64,000 nucleotides of DNA, from positions 2,428,501 to 2,492,500 of the forward strand of contig NZ_CP029064.1 in the NCBI RefSeq assembly GCF_003076275.1. The letters run 5' to 3'. The position numbers were made by a program, and so were the translations under genes. The notes below the pieces were generated by a model, which was given only the letters and a program-made list of their open reading frames with translations, made no database searches and was not told the origin of the DNA. Every line of letters begins with the position of its first letter. The stretch's first letter is position 1. This stretch comes from Microbulbifer sp. A4B17. GTDB lineage: Bacteria; Pseudomonadota; Gammaproteobacteria; Pseudomonadales; Cellvibrionaceae. Positions 17,601 through 25,621 of this stretch are shown in pieces.

Positions 17601-17822
17601 GGTGATTTGATCCTCGACCAGGTCAGGGCTGCGCCCCGGCCAGTCTGTCATCACAATCACCTGGGCGTCAGACAGGTCCGGAATCGCATCCAGGGGGACA
17701 CTGGTTAGCGCCCGGTATCCCGCCAGGGCTGCGATCGCTACAAGAATCAAAGTGATCCCCGGCTTACCGGCACAGGCCCCAATAATTTGGGCAATCAGCC
17801 CTTTGGGTTCGGAATTTACCAC
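14697..17822 (-). CDS. cusA: CusA-type heavy-metal RND efflux pump
   Basis: 1041 residues from a GTG that overlaps the cusB stop. Trimeric inner-membrane proton antiporter of the HME-RND class. Twelve membrane segments and two large periplasmic loops are visible. The Cu/Ag subtype is supported by TGVGWVFQYAL, by the methionines of the export path in LPGMS, PLSMVE and TEMLATGI (positions of the E. coli CusA Met triad), and by the TM4-region GGIAVAIGAMVDAAVVMVDN. It works with CusB and an outer-membrane channel; no cusC is present here, so a channel encoded elsewhere must be used. Followed by a possible hairpin terminator near 14630. Confidence 0.93.
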   Translation of the reverse strand: MVNSEPKGLIAQIIGACAGKPGITLILVAIAALAGYRALTSVPLDAIPDLSDAQVIVMTDWPGRSPDLVEDQITYPLSTAMLGLPNVKYVRGQSFFGLSFVYAIFEDDTDIYWARSRVLEYLNQVADQLPEGVQPKLGPDATGVGWVFQYALVDRSGNNDLQELRALQDFKLRYWLTSVEGVAEVASIGGYEKEYQVQIDPHRLQMFKVPLGKVVEAIRRSNNDTGGRVLEIAGHEHMVRGRGYIRSVDDLEEVVIGVNAAKIPVTLDQVADITLGPAMQRGIAELDGEGQTVGGIVVMRYGENALTVIERVKERIEQIRAGLPEGVELVVTYDRSQLINSAIDNLKNTLIEEMLVVAAVIAIFLLHARSALVAVITLPIAVLLAFIPLSIQGLTANIMSLGGIAVAIGAMVDAAVVMVDNIHKKLAIDGDKELSPGEKRTLIVRAMQEVGPSIFFSLIIITVSFLPVFALEATEGRLFKPLAYTKTYSMAFAALLAITLIPALAVLLMRGKIRTRENPISRVLVHTLQPVIHFCVRQRKVVATLAVLALVSVAYPISKLGGEFMPPLNEGSILYMPTALPGMSVTEAGRVLQQMDEELKAFPEVEHVFGKIGRSNSATDPAPLSMVETVITLKPKSEWRPGMTWDNLLAEMDEKLRYPGMPNIWWMPIQTRTEMLATGIRSQLGIKVFGDNLEEIEQTALAIEEALRSDQRTAEQTRSVFAERLTGGYFLDFDIDRARASRHGLNVQDIEDVIAAAAGGLAATQTIEGRERYDVLVRYARDYRDTPEQLEQILVPSSDGSQVPLNQLADLDFRTGPPMIRNEDGQLVGLVFVDLKGDIGVADYVNRAKQVVADQVNLIPGQRIAWAGQYQYLERAKSRLQWLVPLTLLAVCFLLYLHRGRLSDTLFVLTAMPMALIGAFWLLYLLDYKLSVAVWVGMIAMAGLAAEMGLLMLHYLSAAGNNSECSNTATVAQAAAGRIRPMLMTSLTLLISLIPVMVSDGTGADVMKRIAAPMVGGTITTLLFVLLVMPGVFYQWKAREG

Positions 17823-19354
17823 TGCTGCACCCCCGACTTCAGGCGGCTTTCCGCCGCGATCAGGAATACTCCAGAGGTGACAATTTTATCTCCAGCCTGG
17901 AGGCCAGAGCGGATAACAATCCTGTCGCTGTCGCCATATCCGGTGCGTACCTGCACCGGCTCCAGACGACCCTGGCCCAAGTCGCGGAAAACAATGCGTT
18001 TCTTGCCGGAGATCAGAACTGAATCCCTGGGTACCACCAGGAGATTTCCCAGTTCGGCGGTTAACATGATGTCCGCAAACAGTCCCGGGCGCAGTTCACC
18101 ATCGGTATTGGGCAGGGTGACACGCAGCCGTGCACTGCGGTTATTGTGATTAAGGAAGGGATCAATCTGGGTGAGGGTGGCTGGGATTTCCTCGTGGTAG
18201 ACGTTGGTTAAACGCACCTTGGCCGGCATGCCTTTTTCTATCAGCGGTAACTGATCTTCGTAGGCGTGGGCTTCAATCCAAACCTGGCTGAGGTCGGCTA
18301 TACGCAGCAGGTTGTCGCCCTTCTCAAACGCAGAGCCCGCGACAATATTCTTCTCAATAATCACACCACTGGCGGGTGCAAAAATCGGGATATAGTCCTG
18401 CGCTTTTTGCTGTTCAACCAGCCAGTCGATTTGCTCTTCAGAGAGACCCCACAACAGTAGACGCCTACGTGCAGCTTTCTCCAGGGCATCGCCACGGCGG
18501 CGGGCCTTTAGATATTCGTCCTGGACTGCGAGCAACTCGGGGCTGTAAACAGAAAACAGTACTTCGCCGCGTTTAACCTGCTTGCCTTCAAAATCTGCAT
18601 CTAACTCACCAATCCAGCCGTCGAAGCGCAGGCTGATATCCCGCAAGCGGGTTTCGTCATAGGTAACCTGACCGTGCAGGTGTATGGGGAGAGCGAAAGG
18701 TTGCCGCTCGACGATACCGGTTTTGATACCAATGGCCTGGCGTCGGCCGCTATCCACCACAATGCTGCCACTTTTCAGTTCATCGTGGCTCACAGGTTGC
18801 AGGTTCATACCGCAAATAGGGCAGCTACCGGCTTCGGCAGCTCTCACCGATGGGTGCATTGAGCAGGTGTAGTATGCGGTATCCGAAGCCTCAGGCGCAG
18901 ATTTCAGGCGCAGGCCTTTGCGATTGGTGCTCATATCAAAGGCCAGATCAACATGCTTATCGTGGCCTGTCGCTACATCTACCACCATGGGCCAGGAGCC
19001 CACCATGGCCAGCTCAATTTCACCGGTGAAGATGCCGGGGCTGGATTCACTGATATCCGCGACGGCACGCATAGCTGGCATGGCGCCCATGGCAGGCATC
19101 TCGGCTACCGCGCGAACTTCGGCTCCAGATACCGGCTCATTGTCAGCATTGCGAACTTCAATTCGAATTTGGTTTTTACCAGCTTGGGGTTGCAGCGGGT
19201 CGACAGACACGGCGATCTGGAAGGGGCCAGCTTGCACAAAATCGGCATTTGGGGCTTCGGCTTGTGCAGAAATCTTCTTCCAATAAAAGGCCGCGCCGGC
19301 AGCGGTTAAGAGCAGGGTAAGGGCGATTAAGCTCAATGTTTTTTGCTGGCTCAT
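17816..19354 (-). CDS. cusB: CusB-type periplasmic adaptor with metal-binding domain
   Basis: 512 residues from the ATG at 19354, chosen for AGGAGG seven bases upstream and a clean N-terminal membrane anchor (LSLIALTLLLTAAGAAFYW). Residues about 40-150 form an Ig-like FixH/YtkA-type domain with a Met-rich loop (EMPAMGAMPAM). Next is a heavy-metal-binding segment YYTCSMHPSV...CPICGMNL, then the HlyD/CusB barrel-sandwich and beta-barrel regions. It links CusA to the outer-membrane channel and delivers Cu(I)/Ag(I). The start of cusA overlaps its stop by seven bases, so the two are translationally coupled. Confidence 0.92.
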   Translation of the reverse strand: MSQQKTLSLIALTLLLTAAGAAFYWKKISAQAEAPNADFVQAGPFQIAVSVDPLQPQAGKNQIRIEVRNADNEPVSGAEVRAVAEMPAMGAMPAMRAVADISESSPGIFTGEIELAMVGSWPMVVDVATGHDKHVDLAFDMSTNRKGLRLKSAPEASDTAYYTCSMHPSVRAAEAGSCPICGMNLQPVSHDELKSGSIVVDSGRRQAIGIKTGIVERQPFALPIHLHGQVTYDETRLRDISLRFDGWIGELDADFEGKQVKRGEVLFSVYSPELLAVQDEYLKARRRGDALEKAARRRLLLWGLSEEQIDWLVEQQKAQDYIPIFAPASGVIIEKNIVAGSAFEKGDNLLRIADLSQVWIEAHAYEDQLPLIEKGMPAKVRLTNVYHEEIPATLTQIDPFLNHNNRSARLRVTLPNTDGELRPGLFADIMLTAELGNLLVVPRDSVLISGKKRIVFRDLGQGRLEPVQVRTGYGDSDRIVIRSGLQAGDKIVTSGVFLIAAESRLKSGVQQW

Positions 19355-19538
19355 AGGGCACCCTCCTGATTGAAGGAAAGGGGCATCTGCGCGCAAAGCA
19401 CGTTATCAATGAGCAGGCCACCAATGGCCGCTATAGCTTGTTGGGAAATCAAAAGGTTCACTCCTAGAACAATCTTTCTGAAGCCGCCAGCAAACATGGG
19501 CTGGGGCATATTTCGCTAATCAGAGAGAAAGGGAGTGA

Positions 19539-19940
19539 TCAAATACGCAGGCGTAAAGTGGCAAGCCAGGTTCGGTTGCCGGGGTGGGATTCTGTCGCTG
19601 TAGGAGATAATTCAGGCGCACTGAAAGGCGGAGCCAGAATTTGGGGCCATTGGTAAGTTGGCGGTGGCGCCAACTGGGGAAGCTCCAGATTCAAGTGTAC
19701 GGCGGTGAGGGCAACTTGATGGTCATCAAGTGAAGTCTTCAGGGAGACCTGGGCATCATAGCCACAACAGTCATCATCTGAGTCTGACCCCTTGGCCATA
19801 TCATCGCAGCAACATTCAGCTGATGGCTTGGGGTCCTCCATCATTTCGCAGGCGAGCACGGTCTGCACCTGCAGCATCAGCAGGAGCAGGGCCGCCATGG
19901 CAATCAGCTTGGCGCGAAATGTGGATGAGTAGTTTTTCAT
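19539..19940 (-). CDS. small Cys/Met-containing exported protein of the copper locus
   Basis: 133 residues from the ATG at 19940, which gives a signal peptide (AKLIAMAALLLLMLQVQTVLA); an earlier in-frame ATG at 19979 adds 13 residues. The mature N terminus is rich in potential copper ligands: CEMMEDPKPSAECCCDDM and later DDDCCGYD, in an Asp-rich context. The rest is Pro-rich without recognised domain. It precedes cusBA in the same orientation, so a periplasmic metal-binding role is likely by context but not shown. Confidence 0.65.
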   Translation of the reverse strand: MKNYSSTFRAKLIAMAALLLLMLQVQTVLACEMMEDPKPSAECCCDDMAKGSDSDDDCCGYDAQVSLKTSLDDHQVALTAVHLNLELPQLAPPPTYQWPQILAPPFSAPELSPTATESHPGNRTWLATLRLRI

Positions 19941-20193
19941 TACTGATAAATCATACAACAGAGATTGCGGATTCGACAAAGGTTGCCGTCACGGAATGAC
20001 CCATTGGTACTTTCAAGTTTTTCCTTTGCGCCGAAGTTATAGCTCACGAGGCATCCCAGAACTCCATCTTTTTTTGGTCCTAATTTCGGCATCAGTTAAC
20101 GCTTCGGCGGATATTTCTTAACGATAGTGAATAAGTTCCCGGCGTTAAGTGTGACGACTAAAGCACCAAAAGGTGTCCTTTATTTAGTCTAAC

Positions 20194-20469
20194 TCAAAGC
20201 TTCTTGGCTGATACCACCGAAAAATAGCCGAGTGCTTGGTACGATTGAGGATCTACAAATCCGGCTTTATCGAGCACCTTGTTTGAGTGTTTTCAAAAAT
20301 GCCACGGGAGGCCGCCTCAACTGCAGAGGCGAATCCTTGCGAATGCATTAGATGAGTGAAAGCTGTTGCTGAATCAGAATCCATTTCATTGTTTTGCCAC
20401 ATATCGGTTATGGAGCGGCCCTTGCATTCCAGCTCATACTCTCGTTGTAAGCTGGTGAGTATTTTCTTA
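20194..20469 (-). pseudogene. O-methyltransferase relic, 3' half with internal deletion
   Basis: Matches the intact gene at 30098-31141: the block LTSLQREYELECKGRSITDMW, then HLMHSQGFASAVEAAS and GIFENTQT, then directly the C-terminal end (AGFVDPQ-like, ending in VVSAKKL). The SAM-binding middle (about 410 bases of the intact gene) is deleted at a point where both sides share a Leu-x-x-Ala-Gly coding sequence. The relic stops at 20469, where an unrelated block begins; its 5' half resumes at 23900. Confidence 0.85.
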
Positions 20470-21176
20470 TGTACGACGAGTACAACATGTTGGGGAAGGG
20501 GCTGAACTTTGCCCACTTTATTAACACCACGGATGAGATTCTCGAAGAAACCGGCGCCAGTGGTACAGGTATGATTTGGAATCCGCTTTCCAATGGGCGA
20601 CTCGCGTCCGGCTTAGCTGATGTGCCCAAATATCTGGAATACGATATCCCGATTGGTATGGGTATTGATGGTCAGGCCAGTGCGGATGACAGCGACCCAT
20701 TTGAGAACATGCGCCTGGGTATGTACGCGGTGCGTATGAAATATCGGGATGCGAAAGCCATGATGCCGATAGATGTGTTGCGCATGCACACCATTGAGAC
20801 CGCCAAAGTCTTTGGTATCGAAGACCAGATGGGTAGTTTGGAAGTTGGCAAGTTTGGCGGCTTTATTATTCTGGATCCGCGACAAATGGAGACTAGTCCG
20901 GTCATTCATCCCATTGAGCATGTGGTGTTAACCCAAAGCATTGCGAACCTGGAGGCGGTGATTGTTGGCGGTGAAATCAGTGTTCAACGCGGTGACTTTC
21001 TCCACGTGGATTATGACGAGGTCAAAAATCAGGTGACCGAGCGCGTCGCGCGAGTTCGCGAAAAGCTCGAAGCAGTGAAGGCCGAGGGGTTTCGGCCTGG
21101 TGGTTTGTGGTCGTTGCAGGATTATATGTTCGAACTGGAAGAGCAGAGGCACGGGAAGGAAAGGGCTAGTCAATAG
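20469..21176 (+). pseudogene. amidohydrolase, C-terminal fragment
   Basis: 236 codons matching the C-terminal half of the TrzN/guanine-deaminase-like amidohydrolase superfamily: NFAHFINTTDEILEETGA, the Asp metal-ligand region IGMGIDGQASADDSDPFENM, IETAKVFGIEDQMGSLEVGK and the closing composite-domain strands VVLTQSIANLEAVIVGGE. The N-terminal barrel half with the HxH metal site is absent. The apparent ATG is created at the junction with the methyltransferase relic. This is therefore a truncated gene carried in on the inserted block, not a functional enzyme. Confidence 0.8.
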
Positions 21177-21207
21177 GTATTTCTTTAGATCATCCAGAGG
21201 TTTCTAT

Positions 21208-22110
21208 TTACCCGTCGGTCTCGCGGTAAAATCCCGAATCGATATCTGCGATCAGACTCGGTTCTTTCGGACTCCAGCAAAGAACCTCACGTGTCCAGGC
21301 GCTGGATGCAGGGCTGTCCGAAACCGCCATAAAATGGAGCCAGTCGAAGTACATCTCAGCGTCGTCGCTGGATTTGGCTGAAACGGGTAGGTCGAGGCTG
21401 CGGCCAAGCGCTTCGGCGATATCTATGAAGGGTACTGATTCTTCGGCAACGCCGTGATAGTGCACGCCGCCTTCATTCCGTTCCAGGGCCAGGCGATAAA
21501 GTCGCGCAGCATCCAATCGATGGACTGCACACCAGCGGTTCTGCCCCTCATCCACATAGACGGCTTCACCCTTCTGTATTGCAAGGTCAGCGAGCATGCG
21601 CACAAAGCCTTGATCGCCCGGACCATGCACTGAAGGGGCGAGGCGAACAGCGGCAATTTTCACGCCCTTCTGGGCCATTTCACCACCTGCGTATTCTGAC
21701 GCAACACGCGGGTTTACCATGTCGCCGCTGGGAGCTAGGTCTGTTTCTTTCGAGATTTTACCCGGCGTCAGGATCGCAGTTCCGGAGGTGGTGAGAAAGA
21801 GGCGATCTGATCCGGCCAGTTCATTTCCAATAGCGCGAATAACCTCGCCGTCATATGCGCAGTTTTCAAAGAACTTTGAAAAGTCATGGTTGAAGCCAAG
21901 ATGGATCGTGGCGTCGGCCTGGGCCGCGCCTTTGCGCAGGCTGTCTAGGTCTTCAAGGCTGCCGTTATGCGGCTTGGCACCAGCATTTTTCAGAGCCTCA
22001 GCGGACTTTTCCGAACGGGCTAACCCGATGACGGAGTGGCCATGATCTAATAGTTCGCGAACGACCGCCGACCCGACATAGCCCGTTGCTCCGGTGACAA
22101 AAACACGCAT
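21208..22110 (-). CDS. NAD(P)-dependent epimerase/dehydratase-like SDR
   Basis: 300 residues of the extended SDR (atypical) group. The N-terminal Rossmann motif is VTGATGYVGSAVVREL with a following LARSEKSAEAL. The canonical YxxxK is replaced by a YAGGEMAQK-like segment, which is common in this subgroup. The substrate is unknown. It lies in the inserted block and is divergent from the AraC regulator at 22289, which is its likely controller; this arrangement recurs in many proteobacteria. Confidence 0.85.
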   Translation of the reverse strand: MRVFVTGATGYVGSAVVRELLDHGHSVIGLARSEKSAEALKNAGAKPHNGSLEDLDSLRKGAAQADATIHLGFNHDFSKFFENCAYDGEVIRAIGNELAGSDRLFLTTSGTAILTPGKISKETDLAPSGDMVNPRVASEYAGGEMAQKGVKIAAVRLAPSVHGPGDQGFVRMLADLAIQKGEAVYVDEGQNRWCAVHRLDAARLYRLALERNEGGVHYHGVAEESVPFIDIAEALGRSLDLPVSAKSSDDAEMYFDWLHFMAVSDSPASSAWTREVLCWSPKEPSLIADIDSGFYRETDG

Positions 22111-22288
22111 TGATAGCTCCTTTGGGTTACAACCTAGCTAAGAATTTTCGAGATAAGATTAAGTATTAGCCTGGAGATGATCAATAAGTTAAAATCTTAA
22201 TTTTCTTCGCAATCGTCCCAATTTGTTAATGATGAAAGCCTAAGATGCTAAGGTGCGGATCGTTCATAACCCATTATCTCCTTTATTC

Positions 22289-23239
22289 ATGGACCCTCTT
22301 TCTGACATTCTCTCTATCCTGAAACCGCAGAGCCATCTCGTAGGGCTAATCGACCTTGGGCATCCATCAGCGATTGGTTTTCCGGACCAGGCCGGGGCCC
22401 TGAAATGCAACACCATGATTTCTGGCGAAGCCTGGGTGTCGGTGGACGGAAGAGAAACGCCCGTTCATTTGAGTGCAGGGGATTTTTTTGTCCTGCCGAC
22501 AGGTCGTCCCTTCTCGATCAAGACAGATGTCATTCTCGAACCAGAACCTGTAGAACAGCATATTTCAGCGCCCCTTTTAGAGCAGCCGTTGGTCGTCAAT
22601 GGTGGCGGAGATGCGGTCATCGCAAGCTGCCGGTTTACTGTCTCACAAGCTCATGTATTCAGGTTGATATCTATGCTGCCCCCAATTATCGTCATTCCTG
22701 CCCGGGAGGAGGTGGCGGCCGACCTGCAGCAGTCAGTGGAGCTTATTCTTAACGAGTTGGTAAAGGCACGCCCGGGTTGTGCTTTGGTCGCGCAACATCT
22801 TTCACATGTTGTTCTGATCCAAACCCTGCGCCATCACCATGCATCAAAAGATGGCAAGCTAAGCTGGTTAAATGCGTTGGTAGATAAGCGCCTCATACAG
22901 GCTCTTACGGCAATGCATAATGAACCTGGCCAGAAATGGACGCTCAGTTCTTTGGCAGAGTGCGCTGGAATGTCCAGATCCGTCTTTGCGAGGCGATTTC
23001 AACAAGCAGTCGGCCAAAGCCCAATGGAATATCTCTCTTTACTAAGAATGGTCAAAGCCAGTGATCAACTCATGTCATCGGACTGTACCATCGCCGCGGT
23101 AGCGGAGAATTTCGGCTATCAGTCCGAAAATGCATTCAACACAGCGTTCAAGCGAATCATGGGAAGTCCACCACGCCAATACGTTAAGGAACGAAAAGGT
23201 CTTACTTCGGACACTTTTTCCGCTGGCTTTGAAGCATGA
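22289..23239 (+). CDS. AraC family regulator with cupin sensor domain
   Basis: 316 residues from the ATG at 22289 (MDPLSDILSILKP, the usual N terminus of this family); a GTG at 22253 would add 12 residues. The N-terminal half is the AraC cupin domain (GEAWVSVDGRETPVHLSAGDFFVLPTG-type region). The C-terminal half has both HTH motifs (LAECAGMSRSVFARRFQ and AVAENFGYQSENAFNTAFK). It probably controls the divergent SDR gene. A clear hairpin terminator follows. Confidence 0.85.
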   Translation: MDPLSDILSILKPQSHLVGLIDLGHPSAIGFPDQAGALKCNTMISGEAWVSVDGRETPVHLSAGDFFVLPTGRPFSIKTDVILEPEPVEQHISAPLLEQPLVVNGGGDAVIASCRFTVSQAHVFRLISMLPPIIVIPAREEVAADLQQSVELILNELVKARPGCALVAQHLSHVVLIQTLRHHHASKDGKLSWLNALVDKRLIQALTAMHNEPGQKWTLSSLAECAGMSRSVFARRFQQAVGQSPMEYLSLLRMVKASDQLMSSDCTIAAVAENFGYQSENAFNTAFKRIMGSPPRQYVKERKGLTSDTFSAGFEA

Positions 23240-23388
23240 ATATAGGTAAAACGAGCGATGTCTATTGAAGTAATAAATTGTAGTGCCTAAAAGGATATTT
23301 TCTAAAGCCTTCTGTTGAGATTCCGGCGTTGCCCGTTGTACAGGCACGGGTGTGGTGATGAAAGGCCTAGCTCTAGATCTAATCACAT

Positions 23389-23417
23389 ATAACACCTGAC
23401 TTTATCGCAGGTGTTAT
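23389..23417. terminator. bidirectional hairpin terminator
   Basis: Perfect 10-base inverted repeat ataacacctg / caggtgttat with a nine-base loop, followed by TTT on the plus strand. It lies between the convergent AraC gene and the metallophosphoesterase relic. Confidence 0.8.
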
Positions 23418-23459
23418 TTTACTGATATCGACACTGGTCTTTGTTTGGAGAAAGGCATT

Positions 23460-23900
23460 CTAGCGAGCTTTAACTGAATAAGTCGTTTTTACCTCTTTAT
23501 CGACTGTGTAGCACGCGGGGGAGCCATCAAGACAGGTGAGATCCTGAACAGATTTTCGATATTCAACCTTGGCTATTTGTACTCCGTCCTCAACCCCTGC
23601 ATTTACAGTGACCAAAACAACACCTGAACTTGAATCAATAGCGGTTTCAACCTCAGGTACTGCACCGTTGAGGTCGTAATTGTAACCGGCTGCACGGCCA
23701 ACGGCATTTGCCACGGAGTCACCTGAATCGCTGGGTTTTGGCACTTCGTTGTATACAATGCCGTTGGGTGAAGCTCTGATACATCATGGCCGTGGATAAC
23801 AATCTGAACGCCTGCTTCGATCAGCATATCCTGGATTGGGCCGTGAACAAAATCAGGACGGTATTGATCAAACTCGTACGTACAGTTCTTGCCATCTTCT
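23460..23900 (-). pseudogene. metallophosphoesterase relic (truncated and frameshifted)
   Basis: The frame starts at the junction with EDGKNCTYEFDQYRPDF and reads QDMLIEAGVQIVIHGHD, the GHxH metal-binding motif of calcineurin-like phosphoesterases. About ten bases later the frame shifts: the family-like continuation is ASPNGIVYNEVPKPSDSGDS, ending in CYTVDKEVKTTYSVKAR. The N-terminal metal-binding part is missing. It is one of the two genes cut at the edges of the inserted block. Confidence 0.65.
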
Positions 23901-24261
23901 CCAGGTGATTGATGTCATAGATATGAAAAGGATCGAGTAATACTTCCCCCCAGTAGTAGGGGCTATCTTTGGAAAGGTAGGTTTTGCCAAACTCCGTATT
24001 TTTAACTTGTTGGTTATCGAGGTAGATGTAGCCAAGATGACTTAAGACCAACAAAAAGAAACCCATTCCTTTATTGCTGAGTTGCAACTCTTTACTTAAT
24101 GCCGCACTGGAGTCGTAACCGCGCTCAATGTGTCCCGTGATATCCAGGTGTACAGAAACCATCAGGCAGGCAAAGTTATAGTTTCCCATTAACCGATCCC
24201 ACATAGGGCCATCGGATACGCTCGGGGGTTCTATTCTTGGAGTTTTATTACTGCTGCCCAT
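23900..24261 (-). pseudogene. O-methyltransferase relic, 5' half
   Basis: From the former ATG at 24261 it reads GPMWDRLMGNYNFACLMVS, LSKELQLSNKGMGFFLLVLS, and SPYYWGEVLLDPFHIYDIN, closely matching the first third of the intact gene at 31141. It continues in the relic at 20469 once the inserted block is removed. The SAM-binding core is absent from both halves. Confidence 0.85.
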
Positions 24262-24382
24262 CGTCTGTGCTCCAAATAACTTGGGGAACTTTGTTCGTGC
24301 GCGAAATATGCTAGGTTGGTGGGCATACCAGCTAATGAATCCACGCCAATGTCGTCTAGGAGTTCCATTCACTCTTTCAACA

Positions 24383-24717
24383 AGCTTTAAATTGGTTGGT
24401 GATAAGGCGTATAAGTCAGCTTTGGCCTCCCAGTAGTACCATCGTTGGATATTGTGATGGCCCCGTGTTCCTACGCGGTTTTGCGGCCAATGAGATTTAG
24501 TTCAGTGGGACCACTACTGCGAATATCGTCGAGGCGACCGATGGAAGCAAGTGCATCAGGCCCGCCAGTGAGCGCGAGTTTTCATTCGTGAGCCAGTATG
24601 GCATTCCTATCCAGGTGGCCGAGAGTCATAGAAATAAGGTAACTCCCGATCTGTTCCGTCCTATCAGGGATTGTGAATTGGCGAGAAACAGGAGAAATTG
24701 TAGTAGCAGTGCGCTAA
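24383..24717 (-). pseudogene. PaaK-like ligase relic, 5' part
   Basis: Aligns by eye with the first 330 bases of the intact ligase gene (32040-32372), for example ataagtcagctttggcctcccagt against gtaagccagctttggcttcccagt, and caggtggccga in both. It carries deletions and stops. About 900 bases of the ligase 3' part are missing between it and the methyltransferase relic. Gene order and strand match the intact unit, so the relic unit is a decayed duplicate. Confidence 0.7.
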
Positions 24718-24838
24718 ATGATTACAGCTGTCCCCTCAACAAATGTCGGTATAAGAATTCTTGATTATACTTATTAATAATTGATTTCCCGTCATATTCG
24801 ACCGCGTGGCATGGTCTTCACTTTAAGTGGTAGTTGTA

Positions 24839-25396
24839 ATGGCTGTAAGAAGGATCTGTTTTTGGCTTGTCGCGCTTTTCTATTCCTTATCTCCCTTTGC
24901 AGATGAATACATAGTTCAGAGCGAGGACTACGACCCGTTTACCCAGATGACGGAACTCTGGCTAAAGGGTGAGATTTCTAATCGTCAGATAAGGGATTTG
25001 GCACTTAGAGGCCGCTATCAAAACAGCTCTGCCGCTAATAGTGCCCATGTCTCCTTCTTTCTTGATGAAATGCAGGTAATTGCGCGGGGGAATTCTGTAT
25101 CGGGTCGCTCTGCCCAAGTATCCGTCCAAGTTGATGAGTCAATTTTTGATCTGGATTATGACCTGGTATCCATGCATATGATGATCAATGGTCATGGAAA
25201 TGGGTTGTCGAGTAAGCAGAAGTTCCTTTTGGTTACCTTTATGTACCGGTTAGCAGCAGAGGGCTGGAGCACGTCTTCTGGAGTCGATGAAATGGAGAAA
25301 CATCTTATTTATCGAACTCTCGATTACTTATCTGAAATGCCTGCGGATCATAAAATGTGGGTAATTGCCAAAGAAATACAATACCCGGTTCATTAG
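24839..25396 (+). CDS. secreted protein of unknown function
   Basis: 185 residues from the ATG at 24839 (a GTG four codons earlier is possible). Signal peptide RRICFWLVALFYSLSPFA with cleavage before DEYIV. The mature protein is mixed helical and acidic and has no Cys pair. The segment VSVQVDESIFDLDYDLVSMHM is the most distinctive. No family recognised, and the neighbours (ligase relic, SDR) give no clue. Confidence 0.6.
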   Translation: MAVRRICFWLVALFYSLSPFADEYIVQSEDYDPFTQMTELWLKGEISNRQIRDLALRGRYQNSSAANSAHVSFFLDEMQVIARGNSVSGRSAQVSVQVDESIFDLDYDLVSMHMMINGHGNGLSSKQKFLLVTFMYRLAAEGWSTSSGVDEMEKHLIYRTLDYLSEMPADHKMWVIAKEIQYPVH

Positions 25397-25621
25397 AGTA
25401 TTAATTCATTCCTACATTTAAGTTTAAGCGGCTTAAATAGCCACAACAAATTTTAACTTAAGCACTAAAAGTTTGGTTTCCTGGCAGTTGTTGAGGTTGA
25501 TATTGATAGATCTTCAAATTGTTTAATCTTTGCCAGTGTGAATGGCTAGATATCAACTATAAAAGGATTTGTTAAATCTAAAGTTCCTATTGACGCTTAA
25601 CGTATTGTAAAAAGGAAATTT

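Larger units (their letters stand above)
20470..23900. mobile_element. 3.4-kb block inserted into the methyltransferase relic
   Basis: The two halves of the relic are exactly contiguous when compared with the intact gene at 30098-31141: 20469 ends in gtgagtattttctta and 23901 resumes with ccaggtgattgatg. The block holds a 5'-truncated amidohydrolase, an intact NAD-epimerase and AraC pair, and a broken metallophosphoesterase. Both end genes are cut at the junctions. No transposase was found. The left end begins TGTACGACGAGT; near the right end is ACTCGTACGTACA, whose complement is TGTACGTACGAGT, a weak inverted resemblance. Confidence 0.7.
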
